DNA of 64,000 nt from an uncultured Collinsella sp. (GCA_959602645.1 CAUGTZ010000005.1:56192-120191); one strand, 5' to 3'. Positions 1 through 8,953 are shown, counted from the first letter of the stretch. Notes: generated by a model not told the origin, from the sequence alone. A program made the numbers and translations.

Positions 1-36
1 GGGACAGACTTAAATGACCAGTCGTTGTGGACAGTC
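1..36. repeat. Dispersed repeat, family A (copy 1)
   Basis: The first 36 bases match, with scattered mismatches, the repeat at 54260-54294 (GGGAC, a CTTAAA core, GAC, GTCGTTG, GGAC). The same family recurs at 52221-52274, and more loosely at 55262-55340. No gene lies between base 1 and the oxidoreductase start at 344; the rest of that gap is a likely promoter/operator region. Confidence 0.6.
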
Positions 37-219
37 TCTATGCGCCGGCAGTCTGGGACTGTCCTTTGATGTCTGATGCCCCTAGAGGGGTGGAGTAATA
101 CGGCCTACTCTGTCTTTTATGGCTATGGTGTTCCGCCCCTTTATGTTTCATAAGGATCGTTATATGCGCATTTACGCGCATGTCATTGCGCGATAATGCG
201 TGTACCCGCGCATACATGT

Positions 220-288
220 GCAAATAATGGCTAAATGATGACCGTTAAGCAAATAAACACGCAAATACGAGCAAATGCACGCGTGTTT
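220..288. promoter_or_regulatory. Operator-like GCAAATA repeats upstream of oxidoreductase/DeoR operon
   Basis: GCAAATA occurs at 220-226, 249-255 and 261-267, and GCAAATG at 271-277. A perfect 8-bp inverted repeat (AAACACGC at 255-262, GCGTGTTT at 281-288) overlaps them. They lie 56-124 bases before the start codon at 344. Repeated short sites upstream of an operon that encodes a DeoR-type regulator suggest autoregulation; this is inference. No clear -10/-35 pair was assigned. Confidence 0.45.
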
Positions 289-343
289 GTGCGAATATAG
301 GGTTGTTAGAAATGAAGGACTTCCGATGATTCAGGAGGCACAT

Positions 344-1423
344 ATGGAAGATTCCAAGCAGGCTCCACTCGACTCCGCGGCAGCCGCAAAGGCAGCGTTC
401 GCTTCGGTTCAGGACAAGCCGTTCCCCGATGATATCTTTACGGCTCCCGAGCTTCGTTGGGCTGTGATCGGTTGCGGCGTTATCGCCAACCAGATGGCCC
501 AGTCTCTCGCTCTTGCCGGCCGCAAGCTTGCGGGCGTCGCCAACCGCACGCTGTCCAAGGCTCAAGCTTTTGCTGAGCAGTATGGCATCGAGAAGGTCTA
601 TGAATCGGTCGAGGACCTCTATGCCGATCCGAACATCGACGCGATCTATATCACCACCCCGCATAACACGCATATCACCTACCTGCGCGCCGCTCTGGCA
701 GCTGGCAAGCACGTGCTCTGCGAGAAGGCCATTACCCTCAATTCCGCCGAGCTCGACGAGGCACGTGCCATTGCCGACGAGCACAACGTGGTCCTCATGG
801 ACGCCACCACGGTGCTCCACATGCCCTTGTATCAAGAGCTGCGCCGCCGCATGGAGGCCGGCGAGTTTGGTCGCATGAATCTCGCTCAGCTCAACTTTGG
901 CAGCTACAAGGAGTACGGCGATCTGACCAATCGCTTCTACAACCGCAACCTTGCTGGCGGTGCCATGCTCGATATTGGCGTGTATGCCCTGTCCGTCATG
1001 CGTCTCTTTATGGCAAGCCAGCCCGCTGAGGTCGTGTCTCTAGGCAACACCTGTGAGACCGGTGTTGACGTTGCGGGCGGCATCGTCTGCCGTAATGCCG
1101 AGCAGCAGCTGGGCGTGGTGAGCCTTACGCTCCACTCCAAGCAACCCAAGCGCACGATTATTAGCTTCGATAAGTGCTATATCGAGGTCAACGAGTATCC
1201 GCGCGCCGATCACGCGACAATCGTGTGGACTGCGGACGGCCACCGCGAGGAGGTCCACGCCGGCACCGAGGCTTACGCCCTTTGCTATGAGATGGCCGAC
1301 CTGGAGAAGGCCGTTGCCGGCGACGACTCCAAGCGCGAGCTGCTGGATTATGCTTCTGATGTTATGAAGCTTATGACCAAGCTTCGCGCCGACTGGGGAG
1401 TCGTGTACCCCGAGGAGGAGTAA
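344..1423 (+). CDS. Gfo/Idh/MocA family NAD(P)-dependent oxidoreductase
   Basis: This is a cytoplasmic oxidoreductase, probably acting on a sugar, inositol or similar polyol; the substrate cannot be told from sequence. After a ~45-residue leader comes a Rossmann fold opening with AVIGCGVIA. An EKA box (family EKP) follows, then the GGAMLDIGVYAL segment typical of the C-terminal substrate domain. I chose the ATG at 344 because AGGAGG stands at 334-339; upstream in-frame starts lack such a site. The protein is 359 residues, a normal length. A DeoR-type regulator follows after three bases, so the two are very probably one operon. Confidence 0.85.
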   Translation: MEDSKQAPLDSAAAAKAAFASVQDKPFPDDIFTAPELRWAVIGCGVIANQMAQSLALAGRKLAGVANRTLSKAQAFAEQYGIEKVYESVEDLYADPNIDAIYITTPHNTHITYLRAALAAGKHVLCEKAITLNSAELDEARAIADEHNVVLMDATTVLHMPLYQELRRRMEAGEFGRMNLAQLNFGSYKEYGDLTNRFYNRNLAGGAMLDIGVYALSVMRLFMASQPAEVVSLGNTCETGVDVAGGIVCRNAEQQLGVVSLTLHSKQPKRTIISFDKCYIEVNEYPRADHATIVWTADGHREEVHAGTEAYALCYEMADLEKAVAGDDSKRELLDYASDVMKLMTKLRADWGVVYPEEE

Positions 1424-1426
1424 GCG

Positions 1427-2173
1427 ATGCTTGCGGAAGATAGGCTCAACGCGATCGTGTCGATGGTGCAGCGAGCCGGCTCGGTTACCGTGCCGGAGCT
1501 TGCTGAGGCCCTGGGCGTGACGGCGTCTACCATTCGGCGCGACCTGCAGACGCTCGACCGAGCGCACCGCATCGCCAAGGTCCACGGTGGGGCGACGAGT
1601 CTTGAGCGCGCGCACGTGACGCGCGACCTAACGCTTAATGAGCGCAGCGACCTCCATAACGATGACAAGGAGCGTATCTGCGCCCGTGCGGCGGCACTTG
1701 TGGAGCCCGAGAGCTTTGTATACATCGACTCGGGTTCGACGACGCTCAGGCTCATCGAGCATCTTCCACACCTTGAAGATGTCACCTATGTGACCGATTC
1801 CGTGCTCCATGCTCAACGCCTTGCTTTGCGCGGCATGCGTACCGTGGTGCTGGGCGGCGAGCTCAAACCCGAGACCGAGGCGCTCGTTGGCCCCGATGCC
1901 TTGGCAACCTTAGATCGCTACAACTTCAACTGTGGTTTTTGGGGCTCTAACGGCATTGCCGCCGAGCAGGGCTTCACGGCGCCTGATATCGAGGAGGCGC
2001 AAGTAAAGCGTATCTCGATGCGCCATACGGCCAAGCGCTTCGTAATCTCGGACGCCAGTAAATTTGGCATGGTGGCGCCCGTCAAGTTTGCGGACTTCCG
2101 CGACGCAACGATTATTACCGCAGGCGAGGTCCCCGCCAAGTACCGGGCAATGGACAACGTCATCACGGTCTAG
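1427..2173 (+). CDS. DeoR/GlpR family transcriptional regulator
   Basis: This is a 248-residue DNA-binding regulator. The N-terminal winged helix-turn-helix contains VPELAEALGVTASTIRRDL, the DeoR signature. The C-terminal part is the sugar-phosphate sensing domain (IDSGSTTLRLIEHL, GPDALATLDRYNFNCGFWGSNGI). It starts at ATG 1427 with GAGGAGGAG overlapping the end of the oxidoreductase gene, so the two are translationally close. It probably responds to a phosphorylated sugar linked to that enzyme and may bind the GCAAATA repeats at 220-288. A Rho-independent terminator follows at 2213. Confidence 0.9.
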   Translation: MLAEDRLNAIVSMVQRAGSVTVPELAEALGVTASTIRRDLQTLDRAHRIAKVHGGATSLERAHVTRDLTLNERSDLHNDDKERICARAAALVEPESFVYIDSGSTTLRLIEHLPHLEDVTYVTDSVLHAQRLALRGMRTVVLGGELKPETEALVGPDALATLDRYNFNCGFWGSNGIAAEQGFTAPDIEEAQVKRISMRHTAKRFVISDASKFGMVAPVKFADFRDATIITAGEVPAKYRAMDNVITV

Positions 2174-2212
2174 CGACGGGACAAGGCCAAAACCATTTTG
2201 TTTTCTCAATAG

Positions 2213-2249
2213 AAAAGCGGCAACATCCATTACGGGCGTTGCCGCTTTT
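2213..2249 (+). terminator. Rho-independent terminator after the DeoR gene
   Basis: Perfect 12-bp arms AAAAGCGGCAAC (2213-2224) and GTTGCCGCTTTT (2238-2249), with a T-rich tail. It sits 40 bases after the DeoR stop codon. Confidence 0.85.
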
Positions 2250-2272
2250 GTTGTCTACCGGTTTGTCAAAGT

Positions 2273-2482
2273 CTGTAACAACTAGACCGTTAAAAGTGGG
2301 CTAGATGTTACAGATTGAGATACTTCCGAACCGCGGCGTCCCTTTGTCTCGATCTGTAACAGCTGGGACCGATATTGCCGAGTTATTGTTACAGATTGAG
2401 ATTTTCCCCTAAGGGGGATTCGAATGTCTCGATCTGTAACAGATAGACCGGAAAATGGGTTCTAACTGTTACAGATCGAGAC
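2273..2482. repeat. 80-bp tandem array with alternating inverted CTGTAACA/TGTTACAG motifs
   Basis: About 2.6 copies of an ~80-bp unit. TGTTACAGAT-TGAGAT-type motifs start at 2306, 2387 and 2467 (steps of 81 and 80). The opposite-strand GTCTCGATCTGTAACAG occurs at 2346 and 2426 (step 80), with a partial CTGTAACA at 2273. Spacer words such as GACCG also recur. The array fills the gap between the DeoR terminator and the convergent rluA terminator. No ORF was seen. Function unknown. Confidence 0.85.
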
Positions 2483-2533
2483 GTTTTGGCGCCACGGCTG
2501 AGCCATCGTGGTGGTTTTGACGTTTGCCCAGAT

Positions 2534-2574
2534 AAAACCTGCCAAAATAAACCTGTCCCTTTTCGGCAGGTTTT
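2534..2574 (-). terminator. Rho-independent terminator of the U32-rluA operon
   Basis: Inverted arms AAAACCTGCC (2534-2543) and GGCAGGTTTT (565-574 of the third kb, i.e. 2565-2574). The right arm overlaps the rluA stop codon. On the minus strand the stem ends in a T-run. Confidence 0.7.
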
Positions 2575-3232
2575 AGGGCTCCCAGGGGCAGGGGGCTTCG
2601 ATGTGGATGTGCTCGCCGGTTATGGGATGCGTAAAGGACACGCTGTGGGCATGAAGCATGAGGCCGCAGGGGCGCGGCGTTCCGTACAGGTCGTCGCCAA
2701 CCAGGGGATGACGCTCGCTCGCCAGATGCACGCGAATCTGATGCTTGCGGCCGGTGAGCAGCTCGACATCAATATACGAGCGCGTGGGCAGGCCACGGCG
2801 GCTCTTAAGACGCTTGAGTACCTTGACGCGCGTCTGAGACGGTTTGCCGCTGGCGCCAACGCGCATCTTGCGGCTATCGTGGCGGTCGCGGGCGATGGGC
2901 TTGTCGATGAGCTTTTCGTTCCAGTCGATCTTGCCCTCGGCGAGCGCCAGATAGTGCTTTTCGAATGCGTGGCCGATAATCATCTGGTCAAAAGCGGGCT
3001 GCGTCTGCTTGTCGAGCGAGAACAGCACCACGCCGGTGGTGTCGCGGTCCAGGCGGTTGAGCGGCTGCATGTCGGTCGCGGCAAAGCCGTCGCCCATCGC
3101 CAGCAGCAGGTCGCTGGCGTAGTCGGTAAGTGTGCGCTCGCCGGTGCCGTCACCGTGGACGATCATGCCGGCAGGCTTATCGATGGCCATGAGCCAGGCG
3201 TCGCAGTAGAGGACTTGAGGTTCTTCGTTCAC
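2573..3232 (-). CDS. RluA family RNA pseudouridine synthase
   Basis: This 219-residue enzyme isomerises uridine to pseudouridine in rRNA or tRNA. The catalytic-loop motif LNRLDRDTTGVVLFS holds the invariant aspartate at about residue 61. DKPAGMIVHGDG and GRKHQIRVHLAS are further RluA-family signatures. There is no N-terminal S4 domain, so it resembles the short RluA/RluC-like forms; the target base cannot be assigned. The start is a GTG with GAAAGG upstream. It follows the U32 gene by 15 bases on the same strand, consistent with one RNA-modification operon. Confidence 0.88.
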   Translation of the reverse strand: MNEEPQVLYCDAWLMAIDKPAGMIVHGDGTGERTLTDYASDLLLAMGDGFAATDMQPLNRLDRDTTGVVLFSLDKQTQPAFDQMIIGHAFEKHYLALAEGKIDWNEKLIDKPIARDRHDSRKMRVGASGKPSQTRVKVLKRLKSRRGLPTRSYIDVELLTGRKHQIRVHLASERHPLVGDDLYGTPRPCGLMLHAHSVSFTHPITGEHIHIEAPCPWEP

Positions 3233-3247
3233 GTGTAAGCCTTTCGG

Positions 3248-5743
3248 TTAGCTAATTCCCACAAACATGCAGCCCGAGGTGGCGCCGCGCAGGCGGGCGG
3301 CGGGCTTGCGGCCGGCTTGAGCCGCCTCGACGGCGCGACGGACGCGAGCGACGGCACGGCCAATCTCATCGGCCTCGAGCAAGGTTCCGTCGACCATAAG
3401 ACGACGGACGCCGGCGTCGAGCAGCTGTGGTACCTGTGGCGTAAGATCGATGGGGTAGGCATCGTACAGGCGTGAGCGGCCGTGGATGTCGGTACGCACC
3501 GGCATGATCTTGCCGTCGATATTCTTGAGCGACAGCTTGCGGGCGCGCAGGCGGCAGTTGGCACAATCGTGGATACAGCCGTTGGCAACCTGCAGAATGC
3601 AATGCTCGCTTGTCATGACGCGCGGGCGGCCAAAGACGGTGATGCCCAGAGCCGCGGGCGCGGCGGCGCCGAGCGAGACAATCTCGTCGAGTGTGATCTC
3701 GGGCGAGAGCCAAAACGCACCGGCTCCGCGCTCGGCAAGCGCTTCCATGCAGGGCGTGTTGTGCACCGGCAGGCAAGAGCGAATCTCGGCCGTGGCGCCG
3801 GCATGCGCGGCTACGGCGAGCTCGGAGATATTGCCGACGGCGACGGTGGCTCCGGCATTGATCCAGGGATCGACGCGTACGTGGTCAAGGGCGCGGCAGA
3901 CCTCGTCGAGTACGGGTACGATGTCCTGCTCAAATGCATCGGCGGGGGAGACACCGGCGGCCTCGAGCGCATCGGTGGTCATATAGATGCGCGTTGCACC
4001 CTCGGCGCGAGCGGCTTCGGCGGCCTCGAGCGAGGTGACGGTGGCGCAGATCTGCGGCTCATCGCGGTGGTGCTCGGGCGCGGGGCGGGAATCACTGGTT
4101 ACAATCGCCGGCAGCTCGAGCGTTTTCGCGCGCTCCTCGTACGGTGCCAGAATGGCCTCTTCCAGCGCCTTACAAGCGGCGGCGCGCACCTTGTGCACGG
4201 CGGAAAAGCCCATACCGCAGCCGGCGTCGAGGGCCACGTCAAAGCTCGCGGCCTCAAAGGGAGAGGAGCCCATGCGCCCGACGTGCTCAACCAGATCGGA
4301 TGCCTCGACGGCACGGGTCTTGGCGGCCTCGACGGTGAAGCCCGTGGCGGTGGCGGTGAGCGCGGGGTTGTCACAGCAGGTGAGTGTGACAGTAAACGGC
4401 TCGCCCAGGCGCGCCACGACGGACACATCAACAGCTCGGCGGCGCAACACATCGCGCTTGAGCGCGGCGCCGGCGGCGTCGATGGCACGCTGACTGCGAA
4501 TCACGCGGACGCGGCAGCCCTCGGGCATGCTGCGGGGCACGCGGCACTCGATGATGTCGCCCGCGGCGGCATCATCGGCGGCAATGGTGGTCAGGAACTG
4601 GTCAAACTCGTTATCGTGGCGAAGCTCCAGCAGGTCGCCCTTGCCCACGGGCTCAAACAATTCAATGCGGGCGATGGCGGCGCGGCGACGGCGATCGTCG
4701 GGCTTGAGCCCGCGCACGTCGCGGTTGGCCAGGCGGCTGCCCAGCACCGTGCCCACAATCTGGCCGCGGTTGTTGGAACGCTCGTAGCTCATCATCTCGT
4801 CGCCCGAGGTGCCGTCCTGATAGGCGTGCGTAAAGTCGCGGTTAAAGCAGCGCTTGAGCTGGCGTTGGCGGGCGGCTTCCTCATCCTTAGAGGCCGAAAC
4901 ATCGGCCAGCATATCGTCAATCTGATTACGGTACACGTCGACGATGGAATACACGTAATCGGGGGCCTTCATGCGGCCCTCGAGCTTGAGCGATGCAGCG
5001 CCGGCGTCATGCAGACGGCGAACAAGCTGCGACGTGTTGGTGTCGCGCGGGCACAGCGCGCGCTCGCGACCGGCAGGGGAGAGCGAGCGGCCGTTCTCGT
5101 CAATTAGCTCGTAGGGTAGGCGGCAGGGCTGGGCGCACATGCCGCGGTTGGCCGAGCGGCCAGCCATGGCAAAGCTCGACAGCAGGCACAGACCCGAGTA
5201 GCAAAAGCAGATGGCACCGTGGCTAAAGACCTCAAGGTCCACATCGGGCGCGGCGTCGTGGATGGCGGCGATCTCGTCTATGGAGAGCTCGCGCGAGAGA
5301 GTCACGCGGTCGGCGCCCTGCTCGCGGCACCAAAGCGTTCCGCAGTCATCATGGATGTTCGCCTGGGTCGAGATGTGCGTCTCGATGCCGGGCATGGTGC
5401 GCTTGACCTCAAAGAACAGGCCCCAGTCCTGGATGATGAAGGCGTCGGCGCCCAGCGTGGAGCAGCGATGGATGAGTTGCAGTGCATCGCCCATCTCGGA
5501 CTGCTTGATGACGATGTTTACCGTGACGTAGACGCGCGACCCGGCTAGATGCGCGGCGCGGCAGGCTTGCTCAAAGGCCTCGTCGGTAAAGTTGGTTGCC
5601 TTGCGGCGGGCGTTGAAGCTGCCCATGCCGCAGTAGATGGCGTCTGCCCCGGCAGCGAGCGCGGCGGCAAAGGGCTCCGGGCCTCCGGCGGGGGCCAAGA
5701 GCTCGGGTCTGCGGTTGGTGGTTCGACTGGCGGTTGCGGTCAT
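3248..5743 (-). CDS. U32 family protein (RlhA/TrhP-like) with C-terminal extension
   Basis: An 831-residue member of the 'peptidase U32' family. Better-known members hydroxylate RNA (RlhA on 23S rRNA, TrhP on tRNA); proteolysis is not certain. The N-terminal barrel starts ELLAPAGG and continues ADAIYCGMGSFNAR. The cysteine-rich segment at about residues 170-220 (SHGAICFCYSGLC, NRGMCAQPCR) is the family's probable metal or cluster site. A DUF3656-like middle follows, then a C-terminal barrel-like part with EHC and CIHDCANC. It starts at ATG 5743 behind AAAGGCAGG. It precedes an rluA gene, which supports an RNA-modification role. A paralogue lies at 48772. Confidence 0.85.
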   Translation of the reverse strand: MTATASRTTNRRPELLAPAGGPEPFAAALAAGADAIYCGMGSFNARRKATNFTDEAFEQACRAAHLAGSRVYVTVNIVIKQSEMGDALQLIHRCSTLGADAFIIQDWGLFFEVKRTMPGIETHISTQANIHDDCGTLWCREQGADRVTLSRELSIDEIAAIHDAAPDVDLEVFSHGAICFCYSGLCLLSSFAMAGRSANRGMCAQPCRLPYELIDENGRSLSPAGRERALCPRDTNTSQLVRRLHDAGAASLKLEGRMKAPDYVYSIVDVYRNQIDDMLADVSASKDEEAARQRQLKRCFNRDFTHAYQDGTSGDEMMSYERSNNRGQIVGTVLGSRLANRDVRGLKPDDRRRRAAIARIELFEPVGKGDLLELRHDNEFDQFLTTIAADDAAAGDIIECRVPRSMPEGCRVRVIRSQRAIDAAGAALKRDVLRRRAVDVSVVARLGEPFTVTLTCCDNPALTATATGFTVEAAKTRAVEASDLVEHVGRMGSSPFEAASFDVALDAGCGMGFSAVHKVRAAACKALEEAILAPYEERAKTLELPAIVTSDSRPAPEHHRDEPQICATVTSLEAAEAARAEGATRIYMTTDALEAAGVSPADAFEQDIVPVLDEVCRALDHVRVDPWINAGATVAVGNISELAVAAHAGATAEIRSCLPVHNTPCMEALAERGAGAFWLSPEITLDEIVSLGAAAPAALGITVFGRPRVMTSEHCILQVANGCIHDCANCRLRARKLSLKNIDGKIMPVRTDIHGRSRLYDAYPIDLTPQVPQLLDAGVRRLMVDGTLLEADEIGRAVARVRRAVEAAQAGRKPAARLRGATSGCMFVGIS

Positions 5744-6042
5744 ATCCTGCCTTTCAAAATGCTAAGATATTCAAAAGTATAGTGGTGCCGTTGCGGCAGG
5801 CGATGCCCGTGCTCCAAGCGGGATAAAGTCTTCAGCAGCTTGGGCTGGCTGACCCCGTGGAGAACCGTTCAGCGGTTCGGGGAAACCGTTGGGCGATAAA
5901 ATATTCTCGCAAGCTGATAATATTCTTGCATCAAACGGAAACCTTGAGTACTATCCCAATCAAGCGCGGTGTTCAGACCGAATTGTGCCTCCCGGTGCGA
6001 ACGCCGCGCTCACGCTCTCTATTTGATTGTAAGGAGATAAAC

Positions 6043-6420
6043 ATGAGCAAGACCGTCGTGTCTTCCGATAACGCACCCGCAGCCATCGGACCGTATTCCC
6101 CCGGCATCCAGACCGGCAACATGGTGTTCCTGTCCGGCCAGCTGGGCATCGACCCCGCAACTGGCAAGATGCCCGAGGGCGTCGAGGCCCAGGCCAAGCA
6201 GTCCCTCGCCAACGTCGAGGCCCTGCTGACCGCTGCCGGCGCCACCTTTGCCGATGTCGTCAAGACCACGGTCTACCTGGCCGACATTGCCGACTTCGCT
6301 GCCGTGAACGAGATCTACGCCTCCAAGTTCGAGGCTCCGTTCCCCGCGCGCAGCGCTTTCCAGGTTGCCGCCCTTCCGGCCGGCGGTCTGGTCGAGATTG
6401 AGGTCGTCGCCGCTCTCTAA
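6043..6420 (+). CDS. ridA: RidA family reactive enamine/imine deaminase
   Basis: A 125-residue YjgF/YER057c/UK114-family protein that hydrolyses reactive enamines and imines formed by PLP enzymes. Visible signatures are AIGPYSPGIQTGNMVFLSGQ, the strand with VVKTTVYLADIADF, and the catalytic-arginine segment PARSAFQVAALPAGGLVEIE. I chose ATG 6043 because AAGGAGATAAAC precedes it; longer in-frame starts have no family homology. The ~300 bases between the divergent U32 start and this gene hold no ORF, only a presumed promoter region. A perfect terminator follows. Confidence 0.93.
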   Translation: MSKTVVSSDNAPAAIGPYSPGIQTGNMVFLSGQLGIDPATGKMPEGVEAQAKQSLANVEALLTAAGATFADVVKTTVYLADIADFAAVNEIYASKFEAPFPARSAFQVAALPAGGLVEIEVVAAL

Positions 6421-6450
6421 GGCGTTGGCCACAACTAAACATGACATGCA

Positions 6451-6489
6451 AAAAGACCCTGCAGCGCGTGCGAGCTGCAGGGTCTTTTG
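6451..6489 (+). terminator. Rho-independent terminator after ridA
   Basis: Perfect 14-bp arms, AAAAGACCCTGCAG (6451-6464) and CTGCAGGGTCTTTT (6475-6488), with a 10-base loop. The A/T flanks make it usable for the convergent regulator gene as well. Confidence 0.9.
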
Positions 6490-6532
6490 TCAAGTGACGG
6501 ATCGCTTGTGGAGCCGCGCCCCATTTTGCTCG

Positions 6533-7189
6533 TTAGCCCTCCTTGCGGACTTTTTGCAGGTAGCGGTAGACGCTGGGCTCCGAGATGCCCAGCGCGGTGG
6601 CGGCGCAGGCCACGGCGCCCTTGAGCATGAACACCCCGTTGCCGTTGAGGTGGCGAATGACATCCACGCGGTCGCTCTGACCAAGCGACGCTACATCCAG
6701 CCCGCGCGCGCTCAGCAACTCGGCAATGCTGCGGTCGATGAGTTCCTGTGTGGACTCCGAAAGGCTTTCGACCTCGATAGGGGCGGGCTCCGTGCGCGTC
6801 GGCGCCGCGTCGAAGCACGCCATGAGCTGCTGCGCCATGGCGTTGATGGAGCGCACGGTCGAGAGGTCGGTGTTAACGCAGAGCATACCGACGATCTCGT
6901 CATTCTCGCGGATAAAGTACGTCGCTGACTCCAACGTCTTGCCTCCGGCGCCGCGGCCCTCGTAGCCCGTAATAAACGGCAGGTCGCGATACTTGGCGTC
7001 GTGCATGATCTTGAGCGCCAGATCAGTGGCGGGGCCGCCGACCTTGCGGCCGCTCACGATGCCGTTGCGAATATCGACGATGGCGTGGTCGGGATCCGAG
7101 AAATCGTGCAGCACGATTTCGCTGTTTTTGCCGAGTATCTGCTCCAGAAAATCGACCATCGGCAAAAAGCGGCGTACGGTCTCGTTCAC
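6533..7189 (-). CDS. YheO/DauR-type PAS and helix-turn-helix regulator (copy 1)
   Basis: A 218-residue regulator with an N-terminal YheO-like PAS domain (SEIVLHDFSDPDHAIVDI, NGIVSGRKVGGPATDL, ESATYFIRENDEIVGMLCVN). A C-terminal HTH ends ALGISEPSVYRYLQKVRKEG. I chose the GTG at 7189 because AAAGGAG stands seven bases upstream; longer in-frame starts lack an RBS. It is divergent from the nucleobase permease and operon at 7542 and is very probably its regulator, sensing a purine or breakdown product. A paralogue at 22159 holds the same position beside the second half of the cluster. Activator versus repressor role is unknown. Confidence 0.85.
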   Translation of the reverse strand: MNETVRRFLPMVDFLEQILGKNSEIVLHDFSDPDHAIVDIRNGIVSGRKVGGPATDLALKIMHDAKYRDLPFITGYEGRGAGGKTLESATYFIRENDEIVGMLCVNTDLSTVRSINAMAQQLMACFDAAPTRTEPAPIEVESLSESTQELIDRSIAELLSARGLDVASLGQSDRVDVIRHLNGNGVFMLKGAVACAATALGISEPSVYRYLQKVRKEG

Positions 7190-7541
7190 GGGCAACTCCT
7201 TTGGGTGAAATCGGAAATGTTCATAACAATTTTTTCTCATGGTAACACGCTGCCCATCATCTCGTATATCCGCAGGTACATTGCGTAATACAGATGAGCG
7301 GTAGATATTTGGCGGTAAACGGTTGACCAAAAGAAAAGTTAGATGTTATTTTGACCAGACACTTTCATGACCTGCGGAAATGCGTTATCTCAGCTGAAGA
7401 ATAGTCTGATAACAAAAAATTATTATTGAGAATGAGAATCATCTTTAATACGATATGCAATGAAGGCACAACCTCAACCCCGCACTGCGTCACAATAGAG
7501 CGTTAGATGCGAAAACAACTACTTCGAGGATTGGTGGTCAA
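7190..7541. promoter_or_regulatory. Divergent control region between YheO-type regulator and permease operon
   Basis: A 352-base AT-rich gap without an ORF. It holds TTGACCA twice about 28 bases apart (near 7323 and 7352), and an inverted repeat GTTATC (7384-7389) / GATAAC (7408-7413). The stretch TTGAGAATGAGAATCATC near 7426-7443 resembles half of a Fur box. The sites are seen directly; which protein binds them is inference. Confidence 0.4.
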
Positions 7542-8936
7542 ATGACCCAGGAGACGGTTACGAACGGCACTGAAGCCCTGTTCACTCGCGAAGGCATGCC
7601 TCCCGTTAAGGAAATGATCCCGTGTGCCCTTCAGCACGTACTGGCATCGTTTGCCGGCATCATTACCCCGGCGGTCATCATGGCCGGCGTCTACGGCTTT
7701 AATAGCCAGCAGAGCACCGACATCATCCAGGTCGCGCTCATTCTTTCGGCGATCGATACGGCCCTTCAGGCCTTCGCTCCCTTCCGTCGCATCGGCGGCG
7801 GCCTGCCCATCGTCATGGGCGTTTCGTTCGCGTTCCTGCCGGCCCTGCAGGCCATGGGTGCCTCGGGCTTTAGCTTTGGTGCGCTGCTGGGCGGCGAGAT
7901 CGTCGGCGGCGCCGTCGCGGTCCTCTTTGGTCTGGCCTACAGCAAGATCAAGTGGCTGTTCCCGCCCGTCGTGACCGGTACGGTCATCTTCTCCATCGGC
8001 GTTTCGCTGTATCCCACGGCCGTCAAGTATATGGCCGGCGGTATGGGTACGCCGCTGTGGGGCACTCCGCAGGCCTGGTGCGTCGCTCTTATCACCTTCG
8101 CCGTGGTCTTTGCGCTCGCCAACTTTGGCAAGGGCACGCTCAAGCTGGGATCCGTGTTCTTTGGCATGATCGTCGGCATGATCGTCTCCATCCCCTTTGG
8201 CATGATTGACTTCTCCAGCGTCGCCACCGCTCAGGTCTTCGCCCTTCCCAAGCTCATGCCCTACGCGCTCGAGTTTGATCCCGAGGTCTGCATTACCCTC
8301 GCCGTCGTGTTCCCCATGGTTGCCATCCAGGTTATCGGTGACGTCTCCGCCGCCTGCCTGGGCTCCATCGACCGTATGCCCACCGAGCGCGAGCTCTCCG
8401 GCGCTATCGTGTCCCAGGGCCTCACCTCTATGGTCGGCGGCCTGCTGGGCGGTCTTCCCACCAGCGCCCTTGGCCAGAACGTGGGCATCATCTGCTCCAA
8501 CAAGGTCGTCAACAAGTGGGTCTTTGCGATCATCGCGGCCGTCTTTGCCATTGCCGGTCTGTTCCCGCAGCTCTCTGCCGTCCTTTCCGCTATCCCGCAG
8601 CCCGTCATCGGCGGCGCGACCGTCGGCGTCTTTGGCACCATCACCATGAACGGCGTGCGCATGTTCACCCGCGAGGGCCTCACGCAGCGCACTACCACCA
8701 TCGTCGGTACCTCCGTCGTCTTTGGCCTGGGTATCTGGATGGCCAGCGGTTGCCTTGCCGGCGAGGGTATGCCCGCCTGGGTGTCCACCGTCATCGGCTC
8801 CAATGCCGTAACCCCCACCGCCATCATGGCCATTGTCCTTAACCTGATTCTTCCGCAGACGCCGGTCGTGGCTCAGCACATCGATGCCGCCAAGGACGCT
8901 GCCGTGGATCTGGTCTTGCCCGAGAGCAAGAAGTAA
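7542..8936 (+). CDS. Nucleobase:cation symporter-2 (xanthine/uric acid permease), copy 1
   Basis: A 464-residue NCS2/NAT permease importing xanthine, uric acid or a related purine through the cytoplasmic membrane. It opens with PVKEMIPCALQHVLASFAGIITPAVI, the family start. It is very hydrophobic, with about 14 predicted spans. The NAT signature region appears as GGLPTSALGQNVGIICSNKVV, and PQPVIGGATVGVFGTI is conserved near the C-terminus. It starts at ATG 7542 behind GGTGG. It leads the ssnA-ygfK-xdhD run, so it probably supplies their substrate. It is clearly paralogous to the permease at 32175. Confidence 0.9.
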   Translation: MTQETVTNGTEALFTREGMPPVKEMIPCALQHVLASFAGIITPAVIMAGVYGFNSQQSTDIIQVALILSAIDTALQAFAPFRRIGGGLPIVMGVSFAFLPALQAMGASGFSFGALLGGEIVGGAVAVLFGLAYSKIKWLFPPVVTGTVIFSIGVSLYPTAVKYMAGGMGTPLWGTPQAWCVALITFAVVFALANFGKGTLKLGSVFFGMIVGMIVSIPFGMIDFSSVATAQVFALPKLMPYALEFDPEVCITLAVVFPMVAIQVIGDVSAACLGSIDRMPTERELSGAIVSQGLTSMVGGLLGGLPTSALGQNVGIICSNKVVNKWVFAIIAAVFAIAGLFPQLSAVLSAIPQPVIGGATVGVFGTITMNGVRMFTREGLTQRTTTIVGTSVVFGLGIWMASGCLAGEGMPAWVSTVIGSNAVTPTAIMAIVLNLILPQTPVVAQHIDAAKDAAVDLVLPESKK

Positions 8937-8953
8937 CCAATTCGGTGCTATTC

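Noticed and set aside
3482..5107. 541-codon plus-strand frame over the U32 gene
   Set aside because: Antisense shadow of the U32 protein; Gly/His/Ala-rich without motifs.
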